From: an uncultured bacterium
Lineage (GTDB): Bacteria; Actinomycetota; Coriobacteriia; Coriobacteriales; Atopobiaceae
NCBI GenBank assembly: GCA_905214865.1
Contig: CAJMNO010000002.1
Coordinates: forward strand, 1 to 64,000
DNA: 64,000 nt
Direction: 5' to 3'
Both the position numbers and the translations under genes were made by a program. The notes beneath the pieces are model-generated. The model saw only the letters and a list, made by a program, of their open reading frames with translations, ran no database searches and was not told where the DNA came from. This document shows positions 49,806 to 59,909 of this stretch, piece after piece. The number at the start of each line of letters is the position of its first letter. Within the stretch, counting starts at the first letter, position 1.

Positions 49806-51107
49806 CTATTCGCCCCGCTCTTCGCAGAGGTACGGGGCAAGCGTCTGAGCCATGCGCTTGGATGCCCTCACGGTCGCCTGCAGCCCGTCCTGAGTGTATT
49901 GCTCCCGCACGACCTGGCAGCGCTCGTGAACCATCTTGAGGAGAAGCCCCTTCTCGTACGGCACGCAGACCGTGATGGTCTGGTCGCCCGAGGCCGCCTC
50001 CTGGGAGACCCTGAGGAGGAGTCCGCGAACGCCGCTTCCCTCGAGCGCGCTGATCATCACCGCGTCCGGCCGGAGCGCCTGGAGTCGCACCTTCTCCTCC
50101 GGGGAGATAAGGTCGCACTTGTTGTAGACGACCACGGATGGTATCTGGTCTGCGCTGATCTGTGCGAGAACCTCCCTGACGGCGGCGACCTCACGCTCGG
50201 AGTTGGGGTCCGATGCGTCGACCACGTTTAGGATGAGGTCGGCGGCACGAACCTCTGCAAGGGTCGACTTAAACGATTCCACGAGGGTCGTGGGGAGCTT
50301 CTGGATGAAACCGACCGTGTCCGTGAGCGTGATGCGACGCCCCTCCTCCAGGTCCACCACGCGGGTGGTTGGGTCAAGGGTGGCAAACAGCTCGTCCTGA
50401 ACGTAGACCCCGGCCCCCGTAAGCCTGTTGAGCAGCGTAGACTTGCCCGCATTGGTATACCCCACGAGCGAGACGCGGAACACGCCGGACTCCCACCGAG
50501 CTTTGCTCCTGACCTCCCGCCTGGTCTCGACCTGGTCGAGCTCTTTGCGCAGCCAGGAGATGCGCTTGCGCACCAGGCGGCGGTCGACCTCGAGCTGGCT
50601 CTCGCCCTGGCCAAACCTGCTTCCGATGCCGCCCCTGGTCTGCTCGCCCACCAGATGGCTCCACATGCCACGGAGCCTGGGCAGGACGTACTGCAGCTGT
50701 GCGAGCTGTACCTGGAGCCGTCCCTCGTGCGTCTTGGCATGGGTGCCAAAGATGTCGAGGATGAGTGCGGTGCGGTCGATGACCTTCACGGGCTCGCCGA
50801 CCGCCTTCTCAAGGTTGGACTGCTGGGAGGGGCTAAGCTCGTCGTCGAAGATCACGACGTCGGCGTCGAGGGCGTGGACGAGATGGACCAGCTCCTGCAC
50901 CTTGCCGCTTCCCATGAAGGTGCGCGGTATGGGCTTGTCGAGCCGTTGGGTGAGCTCCCCCACCACGACGGCCCCGTCCGTCTCGGCCAGGCGCCCCAAC
51001 TCGGCCATGGATTCCTCGAGCGGCCAGTCCTCGCGGCCAAGGTCGATGCCAACGAGGATCGCACGCTCCGGGACTGGCTTCGTCGATATGGGCTCGAACC
51101 TAGCCAA
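49806..51107 (-). CDS. hflX: ribosome-associated GTPase HflX
   Basis: GTPase that splits stalled ribosomes under stress. An N-terminal HflX domain (with GSGKVQEL, DDELSPSQQSNLE, DRTALILDIF and the GRLQVQLAQLQYVLPRL helix), then a G domain with GYTNAGKST, DTVGF and NKCD. Length 433 is normal. The TTG at 51107 is preferred because GGAGAGG lies 5 bases before it; an ATG at 51125 lacks a ribosome site. Either start overlaps the end of miaA. The pair miaA-hflX is widely conserved. Confidence 0.93.
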   Translation of the reverse strand: MARFEPISTKPVPERAILVGIDLGREDWPLEESMAELGRLAETDGAVVVGELTQRLDKPIPRTFMGSGKVQELVHLVHALDADVVIFDDELSPSQQSNLEKAVGEPVKVIDRTALILDIFGTHAKTHEGRLQVQLAQLQYVLPRLRGMWSHLVGEQTRGGIGSRFGQGESQLEVDRRLVRKRISWLRKELDQVETRREVRSKARWESGVFRVSLVGYTNAGKSTLLNRLTGAGVYVQDELFATLDPTTRVVDLEEGRRITLTDTVGFIQKLPTTLVESFKSTLAEVRAADLILNVVDASDPNSEREVAAVREVLAQISADQIPSVVVYNKCDLISPEEKVRLQALRPDAVMISALEGSGVRGLLLRVSQEAASGDQTITVCVPYEKGLLLKMVHERCQVVREQYTQDGLQATVRASKRMAQTLAPYLCEERGE

Positions 51108-52050
51108 TGCGACCTCTCCTCTCATCCAGCGCAACCGAGAGCCCCTTGAGCACGATGTCCGTCGCCCCCTGGTTGTCGAGGGCGTCCATGTCGAGCCAGC
51201 GGACGCGGCCGTCCCGCTTGAACCACGAGATCTGCCGCTTGGCGTATCGGCGCGTGCGCGCCTTGACAAGATCGCGCGCCTCGTCCTCGGTTGACCTTCC
51301 GTCGAGGAGCTCCAGGACCTCCTTGTACCCGATTGCCTGGGACGCGGTGGTCGAGCGCTCCAGGCCCTCCCTGCGAAGCCCCCTGACCTCGTCAACAAGG
51401 CCCGCATCGAACATGCCGTCCACGCGCTCGTCGATGCGACGGTAGAGCCGCTGCCGGTCCATCCGAAGCCCAAATATCAGCGCGTCGTAGTGGCTGGCCC
51501 TTCTGTGGAGCCCGTCGTGCGTCCTGGCATACGAGCCGCCCTGGTCGAGAAGCTCGAGGGCGCGTATCACCCGGCGAACGTTGTGCGGGTGTATGAGGCT
51601 CGCGGACTCGGGATCGCGACGCTCGAGCTCGCGCCACACGGCGTCGCCGCCCTCGCTCTCGGCAAGCCGCTCGTACCGCTCCCTCGCCTCGCTGCCGCGC
51701 TCCCCGGAGGGGAAGTCCATCTGGTCGATCACGGCATCGAGGTACAGCCCCGTCCCCCCGCACAGCACGGGCACCCTGCCCTGCGCAAGGAGGGAGTCCA
51801 CCTCCGCCCGGGCGTCACGCTGGAACAGGCGGACGGAGTAGTCCTCCCCCACGGGGCACACGTCCACCATGAGGAGCGGTCGGCGCCTCTCCCCCATCGG
51901 GGTCTTGGCGGTCCCTATGTCCATCCCGCTATAGACCTGCATGGCGTCCGTCGAGACGATGCTCGTAGAGAGCCTCTTGGCCACCTCCTCGGCGAGCGAG
52001 CTCTTGCCCGAGGCGGTGGGGCCGACGATGGCCAGCACAAGCGGCCTCAC
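51100..52050 (-). CDS. miaA: tRNA dimethylallyltransferase
   Basis: Adds a dimethylallyl group to A37 of tRNAs reading codons that start with U. P-loop GPTASGKS at residues 8-15, STDAMQVYSGMDIGTAK, GGTGLYLDA and the C-terminal RRYAKRQISWFKRD are family marks. Its product is the substrate of MiaB, encoded just upstream. Start GTG 52050, or TTG 52056 which would overlap the miaB stop by 4 bases. DMAPP comes from the ispH pathway. Confidence 0.95.
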   Translation of the reverse strand: MRPLVLAIVGPTASGKSSLAEEVAKRLSTSIVSTDAMQVYSGMDIGTAKTPMGERRRPLLMVDVCPVGEDYSVRLFQRDARAEVDSLLAQGRVPVLCGGTGLYLDAVIDQMDFPSGERGSEARERYERLAESEGGDAVWRELERRDPESASLIHPHNVRRVIRALELLDQGGSYARTHDGLHRRASHYDALIFGLRMDRQRLYRRIDERVDGMFDAGLVDEVRGLRREGLERSTTASQAIGYKEVLELLDGRSTEDEARDLVKARTRRYAKRQISWFKRDGRVRWLDMDALDNQGATDIVLKGLSVALDERRGRIG

Positions 52051-52052
52051 GC

Positions 52053-53420
52053 TCAATGCGCCTGCCCAACGAGAGGACCCCTGAGGTACCACGTCCTGGC
52101 CTCGTCGACTCTGACGTCGCACATCTTCCCCACGAGGTCATCGGGACGAGCGCCCTCGGGAAGGTCGAACAAGACGGTCTGACCCTTCTCGGAGTGCCCG
52201 ACCATCACGCTGGCGTCCTTCTTGGAGGTTCCCTCCACGAGGGAGGTGACGGTCGTGTGAAGCTCCGCCTGGTTTGCCTGGTGCGCGCAGTCCTCGACGA
52301 GCTTGGCGAGGCGGTCGAAGCGCTCCTGGATGACCTCACGGGGTGTCTCGTCCTCGATCTTTGCGGCGGGAGTCCCGGGCCGGCGAGAGTAGATGAAGGT
52401 GTAGGCGGACGAGAAGCCGACCTCACGCACGAGGGAGAGGGTCTGCTCAAAGTCCTCCTCCGTCTCGCCCGGGAAGCCCACGATGATGTCCGTGGAGAGG
52501 GCGATGTCGGGCATAGCGGCGCGAAGGTGATCGACGACCTGCAGGTAGCGCTCGCGGGTGTAGCTCCGATTCATGGCCCTGAGCACACGGTCGGAGCCGC
52601 TCTGGACCGCCAGGTGCAGCTGGGGCATCACGTTGGGCGTCTGGGCCATGGCGGAGATGACGTCGTCACCCAGGTCCTTGGGGTTGGAGGACGTGAAGCG
52701 GATCCTCTCCACCCCCGTCTTGCCGACGGCGCGCAGGAGCTCGGGGAAACGAGGGCTCCCATAGAGGTCACGGCCGTACGAGTTGACGTTCTGCCCCAGG
52801 AGCGTGATCTCCCTCACGCCGTCCGAGACGAGCCCCTCGCACTCCTCCACCACGCGTTCGAACACGCGGCTCTTCTCGCGCCCGCGCACGTACGGGACGA
52901 TGCAGTAGGTGCAGAAGTTGTTGCACCCCGTCATGATGGGGACCCAGGCGTGGAAGCGCTGGGCGCGGTGGCTGGGGAGTTCGGTGGAGAAGCCGCGGCC
53001 CTCCTCCACGGTGTCGACCTCTACCCTTCCCGCGCCGTCGTCCAGGGCCTCCTCCAGGAGGTCGGGGAGAGACGCGATGGCACTGGTGCCAAACACGACG
53101 TCCACGTTGGGGATGCGCTCCTTGAGCGCCGCCCCGTCGCGCTGCCCGATGCAGCCGCCCACGGCGACGATGCGACGGCCGCCCGGCGCCTTGGGGAGCC
53201 TGACCAGGTTGGAGACCTCCCCATACAGATGGGTGTCAGCCTTCTCGCGCACGCAGCAGGTCATGAACACGACGATGTCCGCCTCGGCCGCGGTCTTGAC
53301 CTCGTTGCAGCCCATGCTGTCGAGGAGGCCGCTCACGCGTTCCGAGTCGTGGAGGTTCATCTGGCACCCAAAGGTGCGGACACAATAGGTTCTTCCTACG
53401 AGCTTGGGGTGGGTGGGCAC
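52053..53420 (-). CDS. miaB: tRNA-2-methylthio-N6-dimethylallyladenosine synthase
   Basis: Radical-SAM methylthiotransferase that completes ms2i6A37. The N-terminal domain holds three cluster cysteines (FGCQMN, MTCCVREKA, GGCIGQ). The radical-SAM motif is CNNFCTYC (about residue 160). The C-terminal TRAM domain ends in the DDLVGKMCDVRVDEARTWYL region. It differs from the rimO paralogue at 59910-61220 in these motifs. ATG with a gap of 2 bases from spoVS. Confidence 0.95.
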   Translation of the reverse strand: MPTHPKLVGRTYCVRTFGCQMNLHDSERVSGLLDSMGCNEVKTAAEADIVVFMTCCVREKADTHLYGEVSNLVRLPKAPGGRRIVAVGGCIGQRDGAALKERIPNVDVVFGTSAIASLPDLLEEALDDGAGRVEVDTVEEGRGFSTELPSHRAQRFHAWVPIMTGCNNFCTYCIVPYVRGREKSRVFERVVEECEGLVSDGVREITLLGQNVNSYGRDLYGSPRFPELLRAVGKTGVERIRFTSSNPKDLGDDVISAMAQTPNVMPQLHLAVQSGSDRVLRAMNRSYTRERYLQVVDHLRAAMPDIALSTDIIVGFPGETEEDFEQTLSLVREVGFSSAYTFIYSRRPGTPAAKIEDETPREVIQERFDRLAKLVEDCAHQANQAELHTTVTSLVEGTSKKDASVMVGHSEKGQTVLFDLPEGARPDDLVGKMCDVRVDEARTWYLRGPLVGQAH

Positions 53421-53422
53421 TC

Positions 53423-53734
53423 CTACATCAACTCCGGGCTGTCTGTCTGCCTCGTCCCCGACTGCGGGACGAGTCTGTGTACGTATACGGCAATGCGTAT
53501 GGCGGTGCGGTTCTCCCCGTTGATCTCGATGTCCGAGAACGCGGGGGCACAGGAGATGTCGACCCCCGTGGGGATGAGGAAGCCGCGCGCGATGGCGATG
53601 GCCTTGATCGCCTGGTTCACCGCGCCGGCGCCGACCGCCTGCATGTTGACGGGGACGCCGTCCTTGACCATCCCCGCGATGGCCCCCGCGACTGACGCGG
53701 GGGACGATTTACTCGAGACCTTCAGAAACTCCAT
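53423..53734 (-). CDS. spoVS: stage V sporulation protein S homologue
   Basis: An Alba-like small protein (103 residues). MEFLKVSSKSSPASVAGAIAG, QAVGAGAVNQAIKAIAIARGFL and the GVDISCAPAFSDIEINGE..TAI run are the SpoVS hallmarks. In Bacillus it affects sporulation and septation; here no spore genes are present and the lineage is asporogenous, so it must do something else. It ends 2 bases before miaB. ATG 53734 follows GGAGTC; the open frame continues upstream without a ribosome site. Confidence 0.93.
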   Translation of the reverse strand: MEFLKVSSKSSPASVAGAIAGMVKDGVPVNMQAVGAGAVNQAIKAIAIARGFLIPTGVDISCAPAFSDIEINGENRTAIRIAVYVHRLVPQSGTRQTDSPELM

Positions 53735-53841
53735 GGTGACTCCAAAGCGCAAGCTGCTGTCTTGGTGGTGTGTTGGTGCCATTTTTGAGCCTTGGGAAAT
53801 TCTACTTCGTTTACCTTGCCTTTTGAAGCGAGAGACGCACC

Positions 53842-54924
53842 TCAGTCGCCCTCGCTCACCTCGAAGGTGACGGTGACGCGCCCCCGCGAGACCCGAACCT
53901 TGGGATCTTGCGCTAGCGAGAGGTAGTAGCGGTCCGCGAGGAACGAGAAGTCGCGCTCCATGATGCGCGAGAACTCGTCGGCGTCGTCGCGGGAGATGCG
54001 CAGCCCCCTCCTGTCGCGCTGAAGGTCGACCTCTCGGGGCGAGTCGCCAGACGACTTGTGCGTGAGGTGCGAGAGGGCGCTCCGGACGGGACGGATCTGC
54101 CCGCCGATGATCCTGTGTGCCGTGCGCTCGGAGAGGTCGATCCCGACGCCGCTGCACACCCCAAGGAGCTCCCGCGCGTCAGCGGCAACCGAGAAGCGCT
54201 CGAGCGCCGGCAGCTCCGTGAGGTCGTCGACGAACAGGAGGTTGGACCCGTCCACCGACGGCCTCACGCGACGGCGGATGGTGGCGACGATCTCGGACGG
54301 GGACCCAACGTAGACCTCGCAGACGCCCCGCTCCTCGAGCGCGAACTCGCAGCACGCCCTGACGATGTTGTGGGGACCGCGAGAGACGACCTGCTCGCCT
54401 TCGTCGTCCTTCCCCAGCGACGGCCAGGTGGACTGGTCGGTCTTCTCGGGTAGGGACGAGGTGTCCGAGACGACCTGGATGACCGTCCCCCTTCCGGGGG
54501 CGGAGTCGACGACGCGCGCCGACTCGCAGTTCTCGCGCACGGAGTAGAGTGCCATGCCGCGCCCGTGCACGCCCCAGCGGTCCATGTGCATCGACTCGAG
54601 CTTTGAGGTCACGCGCGCGTCGAACACGCGCTCCTGCATGTCGGCGGGGATGCCCGAGCCGTCGTCCAGGATGGTGACGACCCTGCGCTCCCCCTCACGT
54701 GCCGTGGCGACGAAGATGCGCCGGGCGCCGGCGTCGCGCGAGTTGCGCAGCATCTCGACCACCGCATCCTCGATGCACTGGATGTCGTGCTTGGCCTGGC
54801 GCCGCTCCGCCTCCGCCACGCGGAGGCGAACGAAGCCCTCGCCCAGGTTCTCCTCGACCCTGAGCGAACGCTCGCCCCCCATGGCGGCAACGAAGTCGGC
54901 GAGGTCTGACGACGGGGAGGTCAT
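53842..54924 (-). CDS. uncharacterised GHKL-type ATPase
   Basis: A 360-residue soluble protein. The N-terminal half is a HATPase_c fold: N-box CIEDAVVEMLRNSRDAGA (about 49-66), G1 box DDGSGIP and a G2-like WGVHGRGMALYSV. This matches the GHKL group (histidine kinases, MutL, gyrase B, Hsp90). There is no phospho-accepting His dimerisation domain, receiver partner or MutL C-terminal domain, so it is neither a sensor kinase nor MutL. The C-terminal half (about 190-360) is unrecognised, charged and ends with a run of beta-like strands. It lies 4 bases from rny and upstream of spoVS and miaB. Confidence 0.82.
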   Translation of the reverse strand: MTSPSSDLADFVAAMGGERSLRVEENLGEGFVRLRVAEAERRQAKHDIQCIEDAVVEMLRNSRDAGARRIFVATAREGERRVVTILDDGSGIPADMQERVFDARVTSKLESMHMDRWGVHGRGMALYSVRENCESARVVDSAPGRGTVIQVVSDTSSLPEKTDQSTWPSLGKDDEGEQVVSRGPHNIVRACCEFALEERGVCEVYVGSPSEIVATIRRRVRPSVDGSNLLFVDDLTELPALERFSVAADARELLGVCSGVGIDLSERTAHRIIGGQIRPVRSALSHLTHKSSGDSPREVDLQRDRRGLRISRDDADEFSRIMERDFSFLADRYYLSLAQDPKVRVSRGRVTVTFEVSEGD

Positions 54925-54928
54925 GCCC

Positions 54929-56479
54929 CTACTTCGCGATGTCGACGGCGCGCGACTCCCTGATCACCACGACGCGCACCTGGCCCGGGTACTCCATCTC
55001 GTCCTCGATTTGCTTGGCGATGTCGTGGGCGAGGACGGTCGCCTCGGCATCTGAGACCTTCTCGGGCTCGACCATCACGTGGAGCTCGCGACCGGCCTGC
55101 ATGGCGTAGGTGCGCTCGACGCCCTCGTGCGCGTTTGAGATCTCTTCCAGCTTCTCGAGGCGCTTGATGTAGGTCTCGGCGGACTCGCGGCGCGCCCCGG
55201 GGCGGGCGGCGCTGATTGCGTCGGCAGCCTGAACCAGGACGTCCAGGACCGTGCTGGGCTCCACGTCGGCGTGGTGCGCCTCGACCGCGTGCACGATCTC
55301 GGGACGCTCGCCGTAGCGGCGGCACAGGTCGGCGCCGATCACGGCGTGCGGACCCTCGACCTCGTGGTCGATGGCCTTGCCGAGGTCGTGCAGGAGTCCG
55401 GCGCGCTTTGCGGGCGTGGGGTCCAGCCCAAGCTCGGAGGCCATGATGCCGCAGAGCTCGGACACCTGGATGGAGTGCTGGAGCACGTTCTGCCCAAAGG
55501 ACGTGCGGTACCTCAGCGCGCCCAGCGTCTTGACGAGCTCGGGGTGCAGGTCGTGGATGCCGGCGTCGAAGGCCGCCTGCTCGCCGGCCTCGCGAACGCG
55601 CTCCCCCACGAGCGTCTCGGCCTTCTTGTACATCTCCTCGATGCGGGCGGGGTGAATGCGCCCGTCGGCGATGAGGTTCTCGAGTGCCACGCGCGCGGTC
55701 TCGCGGCGGACGGGGTCAAAGCTGGAGAGGACGACGGTCTCGGGCGTGTCGTCGATGACGAGGGAGACGCCGGAAACCTGCTCGAAGGTTCTGATGTTCC
55801 TGCCCTCGCGGCCGATGATCCTGCCCTTGAGGTCGTCGGAGGGGATGTGGACGGAGGTGACGGTTATCTCGCCCGCCTGGTCGGCGGCGCAGCGCTGGAT
55901 AGCCGTCGAGACGATCTCGCGCGCCGTCTTGTCGGCCTGCGCGCGCACGCGCTGCTCGGACTCGCGGAGAATCTGGGCCTCCTCGCGCACCGACTCGGAG
56001 CGGACGCGATCGAGGAGCTCCTGGTGCGCGTCTTCGCGGGAGAGGTCGGCAATGCGCTCGAGCTCGGCGCTCTGCTGGCGCATGAGCTCGTCCACCTCGC
56101 CCTTCCTCTTGTCGATCTGGCCCTGCAGGCTGGAGAGCTGGTGCTCCTTGCGGTCGAGCGAGTCGCTCCTGCGGTCGAGGGACTCCTCGCGCTGCATGAT
56201 GCGGTTCTCCATCTGCTGCAGCTCGCCCTTGCGCTTCTTCTCCTCGTTCTCGCTGCGCTGCTTGAGCTGGAGGATCTGCTCCCTGGCCTCGACCATGGCA
56301 GCCTTCTTGGTGGTCTCGGCGTCGCGCTTTGCGTCGCTCGTGATGCGGTCCGCCTGGCTCTTGGCGTCCTCGACCGCCATGTTGGCCTCGCGCACCTTGC
56401 TGTTGTTCTTGCTGGTGGCGTAGGCGTAGGCGATCGCGGCTCCAACGATCAGGCAGACGAGCCCGATTATGATCTGCAT
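54929..56479 (-). CDS. rny: ribonuclease Y
   Basis: Membrane-anchored endoribonuclease that starts mRNA decay. One membrane helix (1-20), a long coiled coil (about 25-195), a KH domain with GRIIGREGRNIRTFE (about 220-234), then an HD domain with HSIQVSEL and HDLGKAIDHE (about 350-375). Length 516 is typical. ATG follows GAGGAGTTG on the minus strand. The order recA-recX-rny is common in Gram-positives. Confidence 0.96.
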   Translation of the reverse strand: MQIIIGLVCLIVGAAIAYAYATSKNNSKVREANMAVEDAKSQADRITSDAKRDAETTKKAAMVEAREQILQLKQRSENEEKKRKGELQQMENRIMQREESLDRRSDSLDRKEHQLSSLQGQIDKRKGEVDELMRQQSAELERIADLSREDAHQELLDRVRSESVREEAQILRESEQRVRAQADKTAREIVSTAIQRCAADQAGEITVTSVHIPSDDLKGRIIGREGRNIRTFEQVSGVSLVIDDTPETVVLSSFDPVRRETARVALENLIADGRIHPARIEEMYKKAETLVGERVREAGEQAAFDAGIHDLHPELVKTLGALRYRTSFGQNVLQHSIQVSELCGIMASELGLDPTPAKRAGLLHDLGKAIDHEVEGPHAVIGADLCRRYGERPEIVHAVEAHHADVEPSTVLDVLVQAADAISAARPGARRESAETYIKRLEKLEEISNAHEGVERTYAMQAGRELHVMVEPEKVSDAEATVLAHDIAKQIEDEMEYPGQVRVVVIRESRAVDIAK

Positions 56480-56611
56480 TTCAACTCCTCAGATGAGCGT
56501 TTTGGTAGAGGTTCAGGAGACCACCGCGCCAAGCGCGACGGAACCCGCCATCCGAGGTATGTCTCGACTCATGGTGAAGCATGTCTGCAGAACAAGAAAC
56601 AAATAACGTCG

Positions 56612-56625
56612 GCTGGCATGCCAGC
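56612..56625. promoter_or_regulatory. perfect 14-base palindrome upstream of rny
   Basis: GCTGGCATGCCAGC in the 251-base gap between recX and rny, 133 bases before the rny ATG. A possible operator; no matching regulator is known from the sequence. Confidence 0.35.
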
Positions 56626-56730
56626 AGACGAGAAGCAACTCAAACGGCCTCTAAATCGTATGATTGATTGAAGGAAGAGTCAATTGCGCCGGGACGAGCG
56701 GCAGAAGGATTCTTTGGACCCTGCACAACG

Positions 56731-57414
56731 TCAGCCTTCGGACTCGCCGCAGACGACCGCTCGGGTCGCGGCGCTCGAGACGCCATACGAGAACCCCCTC
56801 CCAAGGAGGAACCTCATGCACTGGGCGTAGGGGTCCTTTCCCCGGAAGGACCTCCTCGCCGCAACCTCGGTCGCGCGCTCGAGCTCCGAGCCCGCCTCGT
56901 CCACGAACTCCTCCGGCCACCCTCTGACGCCCTCGGGGTCCACCCCTCGTCGCTCCAGCTCCAGCTCTATGCGCCGCTGCCCCCATCCAGAGAGCACCTT
57001 GGACCGCGCGAACACGCGCCCGTATCGCGCGTCGTCCACGAGCCCCAGCTCCATGGAGCGTCCGAGCGTCACCTCGGCCACGTCCCTGGGATACCCCGCC
57101 TCCAGGAGCTTGCGCCTGACCTCGAGCGATGTGTAGTCGCGCCTGTTCACGAGGGCCTTGACCCTCTCGAGCGAGCACATTGAGAGGAGGGTGGAGAGCC
57201 TCTCGGTCAGCCGGGCGTCGACCGATTCGCCGACACGCCCCGCCTTCCTGTCACGCTCGAGTGCCCTGCCAACGGCAATCGGAAGCTCGCGAGTGACGGT
57301 CGAGTCCCCGTCCGCGATGGAGAGCACGGCGCGACGTCGTCGACCGTATCCGGAGGTGCCCCCGAAGGCGCTGACCTCCCAGGGGCACCCGTACAGGTCT
57401 TCCTCGAATTCCAT
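56731..57414 (-). CDS. recX: RecA regulator RecX
   Basis: Modulates RecA filaments. The 227-residue protein shows the three-helix RecX repeats in the middle (RVKALVNRRDYTSLEVRRKLLEAGY, VDDARYGRVFARSKVLSGWGQRRIELELERRG region). The first 70 residues are an extra segment. It follows recA by 12 bases on the same strand, so it shares the SOS-controlled recA transcript. Confidence 0.88.
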   Translation of the reverse strand: MEFEEDLYGCPWEVSAFGGTSGYGRRRRAVLSIADGDSTVTRELPIAVGRALERDRKAGRVGESVDARLTERLSTLLSMCSLERVKALVNRRDYTSLEVRRKLLEAGYPRDVAEVTLGRSMELGLVDDARYGRVFARSKVLSGWGQRRIELELERRGVDPEGVRGWPEEFVDEAGSELERATEVAARRSFRGKDPYAQCMRFLLGRGFSYGVSSAATRAVVCGESEG

Positions 57415-57426
57415 GCGCAGCCTGCC

Positions 57427-58539
<1,113 letters not shown>

Positions 58540-58568
58540 CTTCGCTCCTTGCCTCGAATGCCAAGCGA

Positions 58569-58597
58569 ATCCTATACGAACATGCGTTCGTGGTCAA
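58569..58597 (-). promoter_or_regulatory. recA promoter
   Basis: On the minus strand TTGACC (58597-58592), 17 bases, TAGGAT (58574-58569), 29 bases before the recA ATG. The spacer is filled by a perfect LexA box. Confidence 0.75.
58577..58590. promoter_or_regulatory. perfect LexA (SOS) box at recA
   Basis: CGAAC-ATGC-GTTCG, a full match to the consensus of Bacillus and actinobacterial LexA. It is the reference that lets the weaker boxes at lexA be recognised. Confidence 0.92.
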
Positions 58598-58756
58598 GAC
58601 CAGGACGCCATGCTACAAGAGCTGACTCGCACGCCCCTCTCGCCCGGCTCGCACATGGCTGACGCCGGAGGGGGACCGCAAGGCAGCCACCCTCCACCAT
58701 CTCGCACCTCCCCCTGAGCCGCGCACGACGCGACCCAGGCAAAAGCCAGGGGAGAC

Positions 58757-59290
58757 CTACGAGTCCTCGATTACCGCAAGAACGAGCTCGAGGGCGATGC
58801 GGACCGCCTTGGCCCGGACCGTGCGCCGGTCCCCGGAGAGGAGGTGGCACTCGGCGACTGCCCTGTCACCGGCGCAGGCCCCAAACCACACGGTCCCGAC
58901 GGGCTTGCCGGGCTCGGCGCCGGTCGGTCCCGCGATGCCGGTGGTGGAGACGGCGACGTCGCTCCCGAGGACGCGCCGGGCGCCGGCTGCCATCTGCGAC
59001 GCGCACTCGCCGCTGACCGCCCCGAGAGACGGATCGTCGAGGACCTGCGAGCTGACCCCCAGCACCTCGTGCTTCACGGGGATGGCATAGCTCACCACGC
59101 CCCCGCGGACCACGGCGGACGAGCCGGGGACCGATGTCAGGGCGGCGCTCACGAGGCCGCCGGTGCAGGACTCAGCGGTCCCGACGGTGAGGCTCCTCTC
59201 CCCCAGCGCCCGCACCACGCGGGCCGCAAGCTCCCCCAGTCCCTCCGGGCCAAGGTCCTCCACGTCCCCCGCGTCCTCAAAGGCAAGCAT
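58757..59290 (-). CDS. pncC: nicotinamide-nucleotide amidohydrolase (CinA C-terminal domain)
   Basis: Deamidates NMN in NAD recycling. The 177-residue protein is the C-terminal half of CinA alone: TAESCTGGLVSAALTSVPGSS, GGVVSYA, SGECASQMA and TTGIAGPTGAEPGKPVGTVWFG. The N-terminal CinA (MoCF-like) domain is missing, as in E. coli PncC. TGATG overlap with pgsA fixes the ATG at 59290. Precedes recA on the same strand by 217 bases. Confidence 0.92.
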   Translation of the reverse strand: MLAFEDAGDVEDLGPEGLGELAARVVRALGERSLTVGTAESCTGGLVSAALTSVPGSSAVVRGGVVSYAIPVKHEVLGVSSQVLDDPSLGAVSGECASQMAAGARRVLGSDVAVSTTGIAGPTGAEPGKPVGTVWFGACAGDRAVAECHLLSGDRRTVRAKAVRIALELVLAVIEDS

Positions 59291-59889
59291 CACTCGTCCT
59301 CCACGATGTACTTCCAGCCCTTTGCGAAGTAGTCGATGCCCGACCAGGCCGTGAGGATGACCGCGACGACGAGGAGGGCGTCGAACAGCATGAACATGCC
59401 CGAGCGGAGCGCGCCTGCGGGGAACGCCCCGGCAAGGAGTATGCCCGCGATCGAGACCATGGTGGTCGCGGTCTTCCACTTGCCCAGGTTGCTCGCCGCG
59501 ACAACGACGCCCTTGGTTGCGATGTTCATCCTGAGGCCGCTCACCAGGAACTCGCGCGCAACGACGATGAGGAGCACCCAGGCGGACGCCTCGCCCTGCT
59601 CCAGGAGGTAGCAGAGCGAGACGACGACCACGAGCTTGTCGGCGATGGGGTCGAGGAACTTGCCGAACGTGGTCACCTCGTTCCTGCTGCGGGCGAGATA
59701 CCCGTCAAGTTTGTCCGTGAGGGAGAGCACCATGAAGAAGAGCGCGACGGCGAGTGCGGGCATGCTGAACGAGCTGCCGTCACCCACGCCGCAGACCTCA
59801 GCCACCACGAGCCAGATGGGAACGAGGCAGATGCGAATGCACGTGACCACGTTTGCCGGCGTCCAGATTGACTTCCTTGCCACTTTCAT
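59290..59889 (-). CDS. pgsA: CDP-diacylglycerol-glycerol-3-phosphate phosphatidyltransferase
   Basis: Makes phosphatidylglycerol phosphate, the first step to phosphatidylglycerol. The motif DGYLAR...GKFLDPIADK is complete (about 61-83), with four or more hydrophobic helices and 199 residues, typical of PgsA. It lies between rimO and pncC, the conserved Gram-positive order. The paralogue at 31579-32358 is longer and less typical. Confidence 0.94.
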   Translation of the reverse strand: MKVARKSIWTPANVVTCIRICLVPIWLVVAEVCGVGDGSSFSMPALAVALFFMVLSLTDKLDGYLARSRNEVTTFGKFLDPIADKLVVVVSLCYLLEQGEASAWVLLIVVAREFLVSGLRMNIATKGVVVAASNLGKWKTATTMVSIAGILLAGAFPAGALRSGMFMLFDALLVVAVILTAWSGIDYFAKGWKYIVEDE

Positions 59890-59909
59890 ACCCCTCTCGG
59901 AACCATTCC

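Noticed and set aside
53842..54924. MutL or sensor kinase identity for the GHKL protein
   Set aside because: No MutL C-terminal domain, no mutS next to it, and no His-containing dimerisation domain or response regulator.
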